Of a stretch of DNA of 64,000 nucleotides, positions 55,050 to 63,403 are shown piece after piece (the first letter of the stretch is position 1; each line of letters opens with the position of its first letter). Position numbers and translations under genes: made by a program. The stretch is from Kocuria turfanensis. Lineage in GTDB: Bacteria > Actinomycetota > Actinomycetes > Actinomycetales > Micrococcaceae. The notes beneath the pieces were generated by a model. That model had not been told where the DNA came from. It did no database searches and worked only from the letters and a program-made list of their open reading frames with translations. Location: contig NZ_CP014480.1 in the NCBI RefSeq assembly GCF_001580365.1, positions 3,061,981 to 3,125,980 on the forward strand. Direction: 5' to 3'.

Positions 55050-56198
55050 TCAGGCGCGGTCCCAGCCCTCCAGCCGGGGGAGCTGGGCGCGGGCCTCCTC
55101 GTGGGTCATGCCGGCCGCCTCGAGCAGGTCCACGACCATCGGCCGCATGTCCAGCACCAGGGTCTCGCCCTCCATGGTGCGCACCCCCATCTCGCGGGGG
55201 TGCAGCCGCCCGGCCACGTTCGCCAGCTCGTTGCGGGCCTGGCGCAGGTAGCTCTCCCGGGATCCGGGGGCGGCCACCGCCAGCGCGTTGCCCAGGGTGG
55301 TGACCGCGTCCGCGAGGTCGTCCAGGGCGTCGGTCAGGGCGGCCACGGCCTCGTCCGAGAGGGTCACGTGGTTGAGCACCGAGGCGAGCCGGCGGGTGAG
55401 CACCCGGGCGTTGCGCACGGCGAGGTCGAGATAGCGGATGGAGCGCCCGATGGTCTCGATCTCCGCGCGGCGGCCGCGGTAGAGCGGGGAGGCCGTCGCG
55501 ATCTCCACGGCGGACTTCAGCCCGGAGGACACCGAGTCCACGAGCGGCTGGGTCTGGCGGGAGCGCACCAGGGCGTGCCAGGCGGCGGTGGCGTCGTAGT
55601 CCTCGACGGCGCGGCCGGCCTCCCGCAGCACCCCGGAGAACTCGTCGACCAGCGCCCGCAGGTCCTGGCGCGGCTGCCGCCGCGGGTCCGTGGGCACGAA
55701 GTAGGCCATGGCCAGGGCGCACACCCCGCCCACGATGGCGTCGGTGGAGCGGGCGAACACGCCGTCCTGGGAGGGCGGGAGCAGGACCACCAGCACGGAC
55801 TGCAGGCCCATCTGCGTGGTGAACAGCGTGCCGTTGTCCAGGAAGCGGGCGAGCAGGATCGAGGTCATGAGCACCACCGCGGCCTGCCACACCCCGGCGC
55901 CCAGGACGTGGATCAGCGTGTCCCCCACGGCGATGCCGAGGGTGCAGCCGATCGAGACCTCGAGCACACGCCGGTAGCGCAGTCCGTCCTTGGCGAAGCC
56001 CAGGGCCACGAGGGCCGCGGTGGCCGCGAAGATCGGTCCGGAGTGGCCCAGGAGCCGCTCGGCGATCACGTAGGCCCCGACGCTCGCGACCGTGATCTGG
56101 AAGCTCTGGAGCAGCCCCGTGCGGACCCGCGTCAGGCCGACCCGGGTGCGGCTGCGCACCGCACGGGCCGCGGCTCGCGCACGGTCGCCTGGCTGCAT
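55050..56198 (-). CDS. FUSC-family (aromatic acid exporter-like) membrane protein
   Basis: A 382-residue protein with about five or six helices in the N-terminal half (FQITVASVGAYVIAERLLG to GGVCALAMAYFVP) and a soluble helical C-terminal half of about 200 residues. Fusaric acid resistance-type (FUSC/DUF939) proteins have this build and are thought to export aromatic acids. Substrate unknown. ATG lies 6 bases from reverse TAGGAT, so it is probably leaderless. It converges on the ars operon. Confidence 0.82.
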   Translation of the reverse strand: MQPGDRARAAARAVRSRTRVGLTRVRTGLLQSFQITVASVGAYVIAERLLGHSGPIFAATAALVALGFAKDGLRYRRVLEVSIGCTLGIAVGDTLIHVLGAGVWQAAVVLMTSILLARFLDNGTLFTTQMGLQSVLVVLLPPSQDGVFARSTDAIVGGVCALAMAYFVPTDPRRQPRQDLRALVDEFSGVLREAGRAVEDYDATAAWHALVRSRQTQPLVDSVSSGLKSAVEIATASPLYRGRRAEIETIGRSIRYLDLAVRNARVLTRRLASVLNHVTLSDEAVAALTDALDDLADAVTTLGNALAVAAPGSRESYLRQARNELANVAGRLHPREMGVRTMEGETLVLDMRPMVVDLLEAAGMTHEEARAQLPRLEGWDRA

Positions 56199-56204
56199 GG
56201 GCCC

Positions 56205-56210
56205 ATCCTA
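56205..56210 (-). promoter_or_regulatory. -10 element TAGGAT for the FUSC gene (leaderless)
   Basis: Reverse TAGGAT ends 6 bases before the ATG at 56198, with no ribosome site. Confidence 0.6.
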
Positions 56211-56308
56211 GGGGAGCGGCCGGGGCGCCCGGACCGGTCCGGCGGGCGCGCCCGGGGGCCGCGGCCGTGCTGTGAGATCCGCTACTCCTCCGGCCTCCCG
56301 GGGCCGGT

Positions 56309-56363
56309 GTTCACCCTCCGTTCACCTTGCCGGGCCAATCTGGCCACCTGCGCTCCCTAGGGT
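56309..56363 (+). promoter_or_regulatory. PHO box and promoter of pstSCAB
   Basis: GTTCACC occurs at 56309-56315 and 56320-56326, an 11-base direct repeat, the PhoP-binding pattern known in actinobacteria. A TAGGGT (56358-56363) -10 lies 28 bases downstream with no good -35, fitting activator-dependent control at low phosphate. The leader is about 120 bases. Confidence 0.82.
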
Positions 56364-56486
56364 CTCTCGGTGAGAGGTCCGCGGGACGACCGCAGATCCA
56401 CCTCTTGCACGGCCCCGGAGCTCTTCCGGCGCCACGTTGGACATGGGCCCCGCGACGGGCCACGACTGTGATTTGAGGGGCATTCA

Positions 56487-57602
56487 GTGAAGGCATCCCA
56501 CCTCGGCCGTTCCGCGGCCGTCCTGGCCATCGGCACGCTCGCGCTCACCGCGTGCGGTTCGGACAACGCCACGGGCGGAGCAACGGGCTCCGGCGAGTCC
56601 TCGGCGGCCGGCGCCGGCGTCTCCGGCACGCTCACCGGCATCGGCGCGTCCTCCCAGCAGGCCGCGATGACCGCCTGGCAGAACGGCTTCCAGGAGGCCA
56701 ACCCCGAGGCCCAGGTCCAGTACTCCCCGGACGGCTCCGGCGCGGGGCGCGAGGCCTTCACCGCCGGCGGCGCGGACTTCGCCGGCACCGACGCCTACCT
56801 CGACGAGGAGGAGTACGAGGCGTCCAAGGAGGTCTGCGGGCCCGACGGCGGCTTCCACGTCCCCGCCTACATCTCCCCGATCGCCGTGGCCTTCAACCTG
56901 CCCGGTGTGGACACCGTGAACATGGACGGCGAGACCATCGCGCAGGTCTTCACCGGGGAGATCAGCACCTGGAACGACCCGGCGATCGCCGAGCAGAACC
57001 CGGACGCCGACCTGCCGGACACCCCGATCACCGTGGTGCACCGCAACGACGAGTCCGGCACCACCGAGAACTTCCAGGAGTACCTGGCCGCGGCCGCCCC
57101 CGAGGTGTGGACCGAGGAGGTCTCCGGCAACTGGCCCTCCCAGTGGGCCGCCGAGAACAACAAGGGCACCGCCGGCGTGGTCCAGTCCACGGGCGCCACC
57201 GAGGGCGCGATCACCTACGCCGACGCCTCCGCCGTCGGGGACCTCGGCACCGTGGCCGTGGGCGTGGGCGAGGAGTACGTCCCGTACTCCGCCGAGGCCG
57301 CCTCCGCCGCCGTCGAGTCCTCGACCCCGGTCGAGGGCCGGGCCGAGTACGACATGGCGATGGACCTCGAGCGCGACACCACCGCCTCCGGCGCCTACCC
57401 GATCGTGCTCGTGTCCTACCACCTGTACTGCTCGCAGTACGATTCTCAGGAGACCGCCGACCTCGCCAAGGCGTTCGGCTCGTACGTCATCAGCGAGGAG
57501 GGGCAGCAGGCCGCGGCCGACGCCGCCGGCTCGGCCCCGATGTCCGAGAACCTGCGCACCTCCGCGCAGGAGGCGATCGACCAGATCACGGTCGCCGGCT
57601 GA
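56487..57602 (+). CDS. pstS: Phosphate ABC transporter substrate-binding lipoprotein
   Basis: A 371-residue PstS. The signal peptide ends with the lipobox LTAC (Cys about 23), followed by a Gly/Ser-rich linker. The mature domain has LTGIGASSQQAAMTAWQNGF, the phosphate-binding SGAGREAF and HRNDESGTTENF. Anchored outside, it delivers phosphate to PstCA. GTG start with GAGGGG. A strong hairpin follows before pstC, which should keep PstS expression above the rest. Confidence 0.95.
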   Translation: MKASHLGRSAAVLAIGTLALTACGSDNATGGATGSGESSAAGAGVSGTLTGIGASSQQAAMTAWQNGFQEANPEAQVQYSPDGSGAGREAFTAGGADFAGTDAYLDEEEYEASKEVCGPDGGFHVPAYISPIAVAFNLPGVDTVNMDGETIAQVFTGEISTWNDPAIAEQNPDADLPDTPITVVHRNDESGTTENFQEYLAAAAPEVWTEEVSGNWPSQWAAENNKGTAGVVQSTGATEGAITYADASAVGDLGTVAVGVGEEYVPYSAEAASAAVESSTPVEGRAEYDMAMDLERDTTASGAYPIVLVSYHLYCSQYDSQETADLAKAFGSYVISEEGQQAAADAAGSAPMSENLRTSAQEAIDQITVAG

Positions 57603-57615
57603 TCCAGCTCTGCTG

Positions 57616-57670
57616 GTCCCGTTCGGCGCGGGTCCGGGCCCGTGCGGCTCGTGCTCGCGCCGAACGGGAC
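57616..57670 (+). terminator. Intercistronic hairpin pstS/pstC (partial terminator)
   Basis: Arms 57616-57630 and 57656-57670 form a perfect 15-bp stem with a 25-base loop, followed by ATTTGTGTGTG. Placed 13 bases after pstS, it likely reduces read-through into pstC. Confidence 0.72.
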
Positions 57671-57778
57671 ATTTGTGTGTGAGGCGCCTCCCGCGTGAGG
57701 AGCGTCACCGGACCCAGGCGCCGGGGCACCACCCCGTCCCGGCGCGACCCGTGTCAGGCAATCGAAGGGGCACCCGAC

Positions 57779-58714
57779 ATGTCCACCACCGTCACCGCCA
57801 GGAAGACCGCCTCCGGCGGCAGGGCCGGCGACTCGATCTTCTCCGGGCTCAGCCTCGGGGCCGGCGTGCTGATCCTCGCGGTCCTCGCCGCCGTGGCCCT
57901 GTTCCTGTTCCTGCAGGCGCTGCCCACCTTCCAGGCGTCCGCCGAGGACATCTCCGGCGGCGCCGGCTTCTGGTCCTACATCTGGCCCATGGTGATCGGC
58001 ACCGTGGTGGCCGCCGTCATCGCCCTGGTGATCGCGACCCCGATCGGGGTGCTGGTGGCGCTCTACATCTCCCACTACGCGCCGGCGCGGATCGCCAAGC
58101 CCGTGGGCTACGTCATCGACCTGCTCGCGGCGATCCCCTCGGTGATCTACGGGGCCTGGGGCACCACGGTGCTCGCCTCGTCGATGGTGCCCTTCTACGC
58201 CTGGCTCTCCGGGAGCCTGGGGTTCATCCCCTTCTTCGCCGGCCCGCCCTCCCAGACCGGCAAGACGATGCTGACGGCCGGGGTGGTGCTGGCCATCATG
58301 ATCCTGCCGATCATCACGGCGATGTCGCGCGAGCTGTTCGTCCAGACGCCGAAGCTGCACGAGGAGGCCGCGCTGGCCCTCGGGGCCACCCGGTGGGAGA
58401 TGATCCGGATGACGGTGCTCCCGTTCGCCCGTCCGGGCATCGTCTCGGCGGTGATGCTCGCGCTGGGCCGGGCCCTCGGGGAGACCATGGCGGTGGCCCT
58501 GGTGCTCTCCAGCGGCCCGCTCACCGCGTCGCTGATCCAGTCCGGCAACCAGACCATCGCGGCCGAGATCGCCCTGAACTTCCCGGAGGCCTACGGCCTG
58601 CGGCTGTCCGAGCTCATCGCGGCCGGCCTGATCCTGTTCGTGATCACCCTGGTCGTGAACATGATCGCCCGCGCCATCGTCGCCCGCTACAAGGAATTCT
58701 CGGGAGCCAACTGA
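57779..58714 (+). CDS. pstC: Phosphate ABC transporter permease PstC
   Basis: A 311-residue permease with six membrane helices and the coupling loop HEEAALALGATRWEMIRMTVLPFARPG. Also conserved are IPSVIYGAWG and LGRALGETMAVALVL. With PstA it forms the channel. ATG 57779 has GAAGGGG 8 bases upstream. Its stop TGA shares one base with the pstA ATG (TGATG). Confidence 0.95.
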   Translation: MSTTVTARKTASGGRAGDSIFSGLSLGAGVLILAVLAAVALFLFLQALPTFQASAEDISGGAGFWSYIWPMVIGTVVAAVIALVIATPIGVLVALYISHYAPARIAKPVGYVIDLLAAIPSVIYGAWGTTVLASSMVPFYAWLSGSLGFIPFFAGPPSQTGKTMLTAGVVLAIMILPIITAMSRELFVQTPKLHEEAALALGATRWEMIRMTVLPFARPGIVSAVMLALGRALGETMAVALVLSSGPLTASLIQSGNQTIAAEIALNFPEAYGLRLSELIAAGLILFVITLVVNMIARAIVARYKEFSGAN

Positions 58715-59847
58715 TGTTCAACACAGCCCTCCGCAACTCCGCTCCCGCGCGCCCGTCCTCCCCGCGCCGGTCGATGCTCACCCGCAACCAGAAGCCCGGC
58801 TGGCTGGTGCCCGCCATCGGTGCGGCCGCCGTGGTGGTGGGCGCGGCCCTCGCGGCGCTGCTCGGCTTCTCCGTGGCCCTGTGGGCCGTCCTGGCCGCCG
58901 TCGTGTTCCTGATCGCCGCGCCGATCGCCGTGACGGCGGTCGAGGGCCGGCGCAACGGCGCGGACTCCCTGGTGACCTACCTCGTCTACACGGCCTTCGT
59001 GCTGGCCGTGATCCCGCTGATCTCCGTGGTCTGGACGGTGCTGGCCAACGGGCTGCCCGGTCTGACCTCGAACCTGCTGCTGACCTCCATGAACGGTGTC
59101 ACCGGCGCCACGGACAACGCCGCCGCCGCGGGTGAGAGCCCGGTGCTGGGCGGGGCGTACCACGCCATCGTCGGCACGGTCTCGATCACCTTCTGGGCCA
59201 CCCTGCTGTCGGTGCCGATCGGGCTGCTGACGGCCATCTACCTGGTGGAGTACTCGAAGGGCGGGTGGCTGGGACGCGGCATCACGTTCTTCGTCGACGT
59301 CATGACCGGCATCCCCTCCATCGTGGCGGGCCTGTTCGCCGCGGCCCTGTTCGGCCTGCTCTTCGGCCCGTCCACCCGCTTCGGCTTCGTCGCGGCGGTG
59401 GCCCTGACCGTGCTCATGATCCCCACGGTGGTGAAGAACACCGAGGAGATGCTGAAGATCGTCCCCAACGAGCTGCGCGAGGCGGCCTACGCCCTGGGCG
59501 TGCGCAAGTGGCGGACCATCCTGAAGGTCGTCATCCCCACCGCGATCTCCGGCATCGCCTCCGGGGTGACGCTGGCGATCGCCCGCGTGATCGGCGAGAC
59601 GGCACCCCTGCTGGTGACCGCCGGCTTCGCCACGGCGATCAACTGGAACGCCTTCTCGGGCTGGATGACCACCCTGCCCACGTTCATCTACTACCAGATC
59701 ATGACCCCGACGTCCCCCACGAGCCCGGACCCCTCGCAGCAGCGGGCGTGGGCGGCGGCGCTGATCCTGATCCTGATCGTGATGCTGCTCAACCTCGTGG
59801 CCCGTCTCGTCGCCCGGGCGTTCGCGCCCAAGACCGCCGGCCGCTGA
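58714..59847 (+). CDS. pstA: Phosphate ABC transporter permease PstA
   Basis: A 377-residue permease, about 80 residues longer than E. coli PstA owing to two extra N-terminal hydrophobic segments ([20 protein letters not shown] and [18 protein letters not shown]), a common actinobacterial trait. The core has [15 protein letters not shown], the coupling loop [23 protein letters not shown] and [13 protein letters not shown]. Start coupled to pstC (TGATG). pstB follows 67 bases later. Confidence 0.95.
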   Translation: MFNTALRNSAPARPSSPRRSMLTRNQKPGWLVPAIGAAAVVVGAALAALLGFSVALWAVLAAVVFLIAAPIAVTAVEGRRNGADSLVTYLVYTAFVLAVIPLISVVWTVLANGLPGLTSNLLLTSMNGVTGATDNAAAAGESPVLGGAYHAIVGTVSITFWATLLSVPIGLLTAIYLVEYSKGGWLGRGITFFVDVMTGIPSIVAGLFAAALFGLLFGPSTRFGFVAAVALTVLMIPTVVKNTEEMLKIVPNELREAAYALGVRKWRTILKVVIPTAISGIASGVTLAIARVIGETAPLLVTAGFATAINWNAFSGWMTTLPTFIYYQIMTPTSPTSPDPSQQRAWAAALILILIVMLLNLVARLVARAFAPKTAGR

Positions 59848-59914
59848 GCCGGGCTCCCGCACGCACCCGCACCTCCGCACACACCTCTGCGAAGAAAAGA
59901 GCAAGGAACACACC

Positions 59915-60694
59915 ATGTCCAAGCGAATCGACGTCGACCACCTGAACGTCTACTACGGCGACTTCCTGGCCGTGGAGGACGTGAGCATGGGGATCGACGC
60001 CCGCTCGGTGACCGCGTTCATCGGTCCGTCCGGCTGCGGCAAGTCGACCTTCCTGCGCACCCTCAACCGCATGCACGAGGTGATCCCCGGTGCCCGCGCC
60101 GAGGGCCAGGTGCTCCTCGACGGCGACGACCTCTACGGCCCCGGCGTGGACCCGGTCGTGGTGCGCTCCATGATCGGCATGGTCTTCCAGCGCCCGAACC
60201 CGTTCCCCACCATGTCCATCCGGGACAACGTGCTCGCGGGCGTGAAGCTGAACAGCAAGCGCATCTCCCGCGGGGACGCCGACGCCCTGGTGGAGAGCTC
60301 CCTGCAGGGCGCGAACCTGTGGAACGAGGTCAAGGACCGCCTGGACAGGCCGGGATCCAGCCTCTCCGGCGGCCAGCAGCAGCGTCTGTGCATCGCCCGG
60401 GCGATCGCGGTGAAGCCGGAGGTGATCCTCATGGACGAGCCCGCGTCGGCGCTGGACCCGATCTCCACCCTGGCCATCGAGGACCTGATCAACGAGCTCA
60501 AGCAGGACTACACCGTGGTGATCGTGACCCACAACATGCAGCAGGCCTCCCGCATCTCGGACCGGACGGCGTTCTTCAACATCCAGGGCACGGGCAAGCC
60601 CGGCAAGCTCATCGAGTACGGCCCCACCTCGGAGATCTTCTCGAACCCGAGGCAGCAGCAGACCGAGGACTACGTCTCCGGCCGCTTCGGCTGA
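59915..60694 (+). CDS. pstB: Phosphate ABC transporter ATP-binding protein PstB
   Basis: A 259-residue ATPase: Walker [20 protein letters not shown], the Pst-typical [18 protein letters not shown], signature [17 protein letters not shown], Walker [14 protein letters not shown], and H-loop [18 protein letters not shown]. It powers high-affinity phosphate import. AAGGA precedes the ATG. Last gene of the operon; no phoU follows. A terminator shared with pit lies beyond. Confidence 0.96.
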   Translation: MSKRIDVDHLNVYYGDFLAVEDVSMGIDARSVTAFIGPSGCGKSTFLRTLNRMHEVIPGARAEGQVLLDGDDLYGPGVDPVVVRSMIGMVFQRPNPFPTMSIRDNVLAGVKLNSKRISRGDADALVESSLQGANLWNEVKDRLDRPGSSLSGGQQQRLCIARAIAVKPEVILMDEPASALDPISTLAIEDLINELKQDYTVVIVTHNMQQASRISDRTAFFNIQGTGKPGKLIEYGPTSEIFSNPRQQQTEDYVSGRFG

Positions 60695-60706
60695 GCCGCC
60701 GCGCCG

Positions 60707-60752
60707 ACGACGACGGGCGCCGCCCCCACCGGGGGGAGGCGCCCGTCGTCGT
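60707..60752. terminator. Bidirectional terminator between pstB and pit
   Basis: Arms 60707-60721 and 60738-60752 form a perfect 15-bp stem; the inner loop can pair further (CCCCC with GGGGG). It lies between convergent operons. Confidence 0.85.
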
Positions 60753-60797
60753 GCGTGCCGGCGGGCGTGGGCGCCGGCACGGCCGCGCGCGGGAGCG

Positions 60798-61811
60798 CTA
60801 CAGCAGGGGCGAGAGCGCCAGCAGCAGCGTCGCCGAGACGAACCCGCAGACCGGGACGGTCACGACCCAGACGAGGATCACCCGCCGCACCACGCGGACG
60901 TTGACCGTGTGGAAGCGCTGCTGACGCCCGGCCCCGAGGATCGCCGCGGCGGTCGTCTGGGAGGTCGACATCGACACCGGGATGAGCGTTCCGCCCAGGA
61001 ACAGCAGGGATCCCGCCACGCCCTGGGCCACGGCGCCGCGGAAGGGGTCGATCGTGATCATCCGGGAGGAGAGCGTGTAGGCGATCCGCCAGGCCCCGAA
61101 CAGGGTCCCCACGGCCAGCCCCGCCGCGACGACGACCAGGATCCACGGCTCGGGGGTCCGGACCGAGACGGGCAGGCCCGCGCACAGCAGCAGCGTGGTG
61201 AACACCCACACGGCCCGCCGCCCGTGGGTGAGGCCGTGGCCGAAGGCGATGGCCGCGGCACCGGTGGCCTGGGCCACCTGGGAGCGGAAGGTGGTGGTCG
61301 AGGGCTCGGAGTGGCGCAGCAGGTGCAGCAGCGGGACCACCAGCGCCCAGGCCAGCCCGTAGGCCAGCAGGGGGGCCACCAGGAGCGGGACGGCGAGCTG
61401 GGAGAGCGCGGCCGCGGTCAGGGGATCCTGCTCGGTCAGGTCCACGGCGCGGGCCCCCAGCAGCGCCCCGAGCAGCCCGCCCAGCAGCGCGGTGGTCGAG
61501 GAGGACGGCATGCCCAGCCACCAGGTGAAGACGTTCCAGGCGATCGTGCTCGCCAGGGCGCACACCAGGGCCGCCGAGCCCACCGCGTTCAGCGGCACGG
61601 GGGTGGCCGGGATGATCCACTCGGTCAGCAGCCAGCCGGCCGTGAACACCCCGGCCGCGTTCACCAGGGCGCTCAGCACCAGCCCCACCTTCGGGGTCAG
61701 CGCCCGGGAGCGGACCGGCAGCGCGAGGGCGTTGGGGGCGTCGTGGAAACCGTTGACCACCACGTGGACGGCGGCCAGGAGCAGGCCCAGGACCGTGAGC
61801 AGCACCAGCAC
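60798..61811 (-). CDS. pit: Low-affinity inorganic phosphate transporter (Pit)
   Basis: A 337-residue membrane protein with about nine helices and the duplicated PiT signature: GFHDAPNALALPVRS near the N-terminus and GGTLIPVSMSTSQTTAAAILG near the C-terminus. It imports metal-phosphate with protons at normal phosphate supply. The GTG start is 6 bases after the stop of the PhoU-like partner, so they are co-translated. It faces the high-affinity pst operon. Confidence 0.92.
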   Translation of the reverse strand: MLVLLTVLGLLLAAVHVVVNGFHDAPNALALPVRSRALTPKVGLVLSALVNAAGVFTAGWLLTEWIIPATPVPLNAVGSAALVCALASTIAWNVFTWWLGMPSSSTTALLGGLLGALLGARAVDLTEQDPLTAAALSQLAVPLLVAPLLAYGLAWALVVPLLHLLRHSEPSTTTFRSQVAQATGAAAIAFGHGLTHGRRAVWVFTTLLLCAGLPVSVRTPEPWILVVVAAGLAVGTLFGAWRIAYTLSSRMITIDPFRGAVAQGVAGSLLFLGGTLIPVSMSTSQTTAAAILGAGRQQRFHTVNVRVVRRVILVWVVTVPVCGFVSATLLLALSPLL

Positions 61812-61817
61812 CGCGGC

Positions 61818-62432
61818 TCAGGACTCCGCCACGACGATGCGGCCCACCTCGGTGGACACGCGCACCAGCGCCCGGGCCGCCTCCACGAAGCGCTGGACGG
61901 CCTGCTGCCGGCGCAGGGCCGGGATCGCCTTGTGGTGCTCCAGGAGATGGGCCATGTGCAGCTGGTGGATCCGCTCCGCCTGCTTGCCGAGGCGCAGCAT
62001 CTCGTACCAGTAGTCGTCGAGGCCCTGCAGACCGGCGAGGTCGCGCATGGCGCGGGTGGTCAGCTCGGACATGCGCACGATCACCCCGAGCTGGTCGGTG
62101 GCGTACGAGGGCGGCCGGGTGAGGCCGTGGGCGACGTGCGCCTCGGCCACGGCCAGGAGCTCCTCGGCGGCCTTGTTGAGCCAGTGCCCCAGCACGTAGA
62201 CGTCCTGCCGGGGGACGGGGATCACGAACGTGGAGCGCACCGTGGTCATCACGGAGAAGTAGAGGTCGGTGGAGCGGGCCTCGCACTCCCGGATCGCGTC
62301 GAGGGTCGCGACGTCCACCTCCGGGGACCCGATCAGCTCCGAGAGGAGGCGGACGGACTCCGTCACCTGTCCCGACATGTCGGCCAGCAGGTCCAGGACC
62401 AGCTCGTCCTCCGGGAAGATGCGAAGCGCCAT
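61818..62432 (-). CDS. DUF47 / PhoU-like Pit accessory protein
   Basis: A 204-residue all-helical cytoplasmic protein of the DUF47 family, which pairs with Pit transporters and resembles PhoU. It shows ALRIFPEDELVLDLLADMSGQVTESVRLLSE, HWLNKAAEELLAVAEAH and RIHQLHMAHLLEHHKA. ATG 62432 begins the family-typical sequence; further upstream reading is Pro/Arg-rich and rejected. It precedes pit by 6 bases. Confidence 0.88.
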   Translation of the reverse strand: MALRIFPEDELVLDLLADMSGQVTESVRLLSELIGSPEVDVATLDAIRECEARSTDLYFSVMTTVRSTFVIPVPRQDVYVLGHWLNKAAEELLAVAEAHVAHGLTRPPSYATDQLGVIVRMSELTTRAMRDLAGLQGLDDYWYEMLRLGKQAERIHQLHMAHLLEHHKAIPALRRQQAVQRFVEAARALVRVSTEVGRIVVAES

Positions 62433-62484
62433 CTGGTGACCATCCTGGACGTCGGGGCCGGCGCCGCGGAGCACGGCGGGCTTC

Positions 62485-62501
62485 ACTGTACACGGCACAG
62501 T
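62485..62501 (-). promoter_or_regulatory. Candidate -10 and inverted repeat upstream of DUF47-pit
   Basis: Reverse TACAGT (62490-62485) lies about 50 bases before the ATG and overlaps the inverted repeat ACTGT-N7-ACAGT (62485-62501), a possible operator. Confidence 0.35.
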
Positions 62502-62715
62502 TGAACGCCCCGCGGACCCGCGGACGGCGGCGGAGGAGGAGGAAGGGGGCGGTGCCGGACCGGGAGCGCCTCTCGGCGGAAGGCCGCTCGTGGCGGCTAT
62601 GAGATGGAGCCCGGGGCTGCCGCGGCCCGGCACCTGCAGTCCATGGTAGTCCACGTGCCGCGCAGGCCAAGCCCGGCGGCTGTGGCCTCCCGCACGGCCG
62701 GCGGTGGCCCGGCTC

Positions 62716-63360
62716 TCAGTCCAGGTGCCCCCGGCGCCAGGCGTTGGCCGAGGCCTCCAGCTCCTCCGCGGTGCGTTCGAGGCGCTGGGTCAGGGCCACG
62801 GTGCCCGGTCCCCGGGGCGTGTGCTCGTCCACGACCGGCAGCCGGCCCGTGTCGGCCAGCCGGATCCGGCCCAGGGCGATCACGCGGCAGAAGGCCGCGA
62901 ACCGGTCGAGGGCGACGTCGAACTCGCCGTTGAACGCCCCGGAGAGGATGGCGTCCGCCATCGTGGTGATCTCCTCGGCCCCGGGAGGCTCCGCCACGCC
63001 GGCGACCACGTGGGAGACCTGTGCGGTGCCCCGGCCCGCGGCGAAGTACCGGCCCATCCGCACGGGGTCCTTCCGCACCCCGGCGCGCAGCGCGTAGAGC
63101 CGCCACAGCGCCCCGGGGAGCGAGACCGCCGGGGCCTCCGCCCACATCTCGGCGATGCCCTCCAGGCCCTGCTCGTCGGTGAGCTCGATGAGCCGGCGGC
63201 TGATCTCCGGGTCGTCGCTGGCCCGCCCCCGGGAGACCAGGGCGTGGGCGGCGAGGTGCGCCGCCTCCGAGACGCGGGCCGGGTCCGGGCCGCCCTCGTG
63301 GGCGTCGAACTGCTCGGGGGAGAACTTCACCGGCTTGTGGTGGCGGGGGACGTCGCTCAT
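62716..63360 (-). CDS. Conserved hypothetical helical protein
   Basis: A 214-residue soluble, Ala/Arg/Glu-rich, mainly helical protein. Stretches include RHHKPVKFSPEQFDAHEGGPDP, MWAEAPAVSLPGALWRLYALRAGVRKDP and ILSGAFNGEFDVALDRFAAFCRVIALGR. There is no signal peptide, helix-turn-helix or metal motif I can see. ATG 63360 lies 6 bases from reverse TACCCT, so it is probably leaderless. It follows the glutaminase-like gene on the same strand by 43 bases, but has its own promoter. Function unknown. Confidence 0.7.
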   Translation of the reverse strand: MSDVPRHHKPVKFSPEQFDAHEGGPDPARVSEAAHLAAHALVSRGRASDDPEISRRLIELTDEQGLEGIAEMWAEAPAVSLPGALWRLYALRAGVRKDPVRMGRYFAAGRGTAQVSHVVAGVAEPPGAEEITTMADAILSGAFNGEFDVALDRFAAFCRVIALGRIRLADTGRLPVVDEHTPRGPGTVALTQRLERTAEELEASANAWRRGHLD

Positions 63361-63366
63361 GCGTCC

Positions 63367-63372
63367 AGGGTA
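63367..63372 (-). promoter_or_regulatory. -10 element TACCCT for the hypothetical gene (leaderless)
   Basis: Reverse TACCCT ends 6 bases before the ATG at 63360. Confidence 0.6.
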
Positions 63373-63403
63373 CGGCCGCCGTTCCCGCCGGGCCACGGAG
63401 CGC

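Noticed and set aside
62433..62654. Upstream in-frame extension of the DUF47 protein
   Set aside because: The added residues are Pro/Ser/Arg-rich and not part of the family, which begins ALRIFPEDE.
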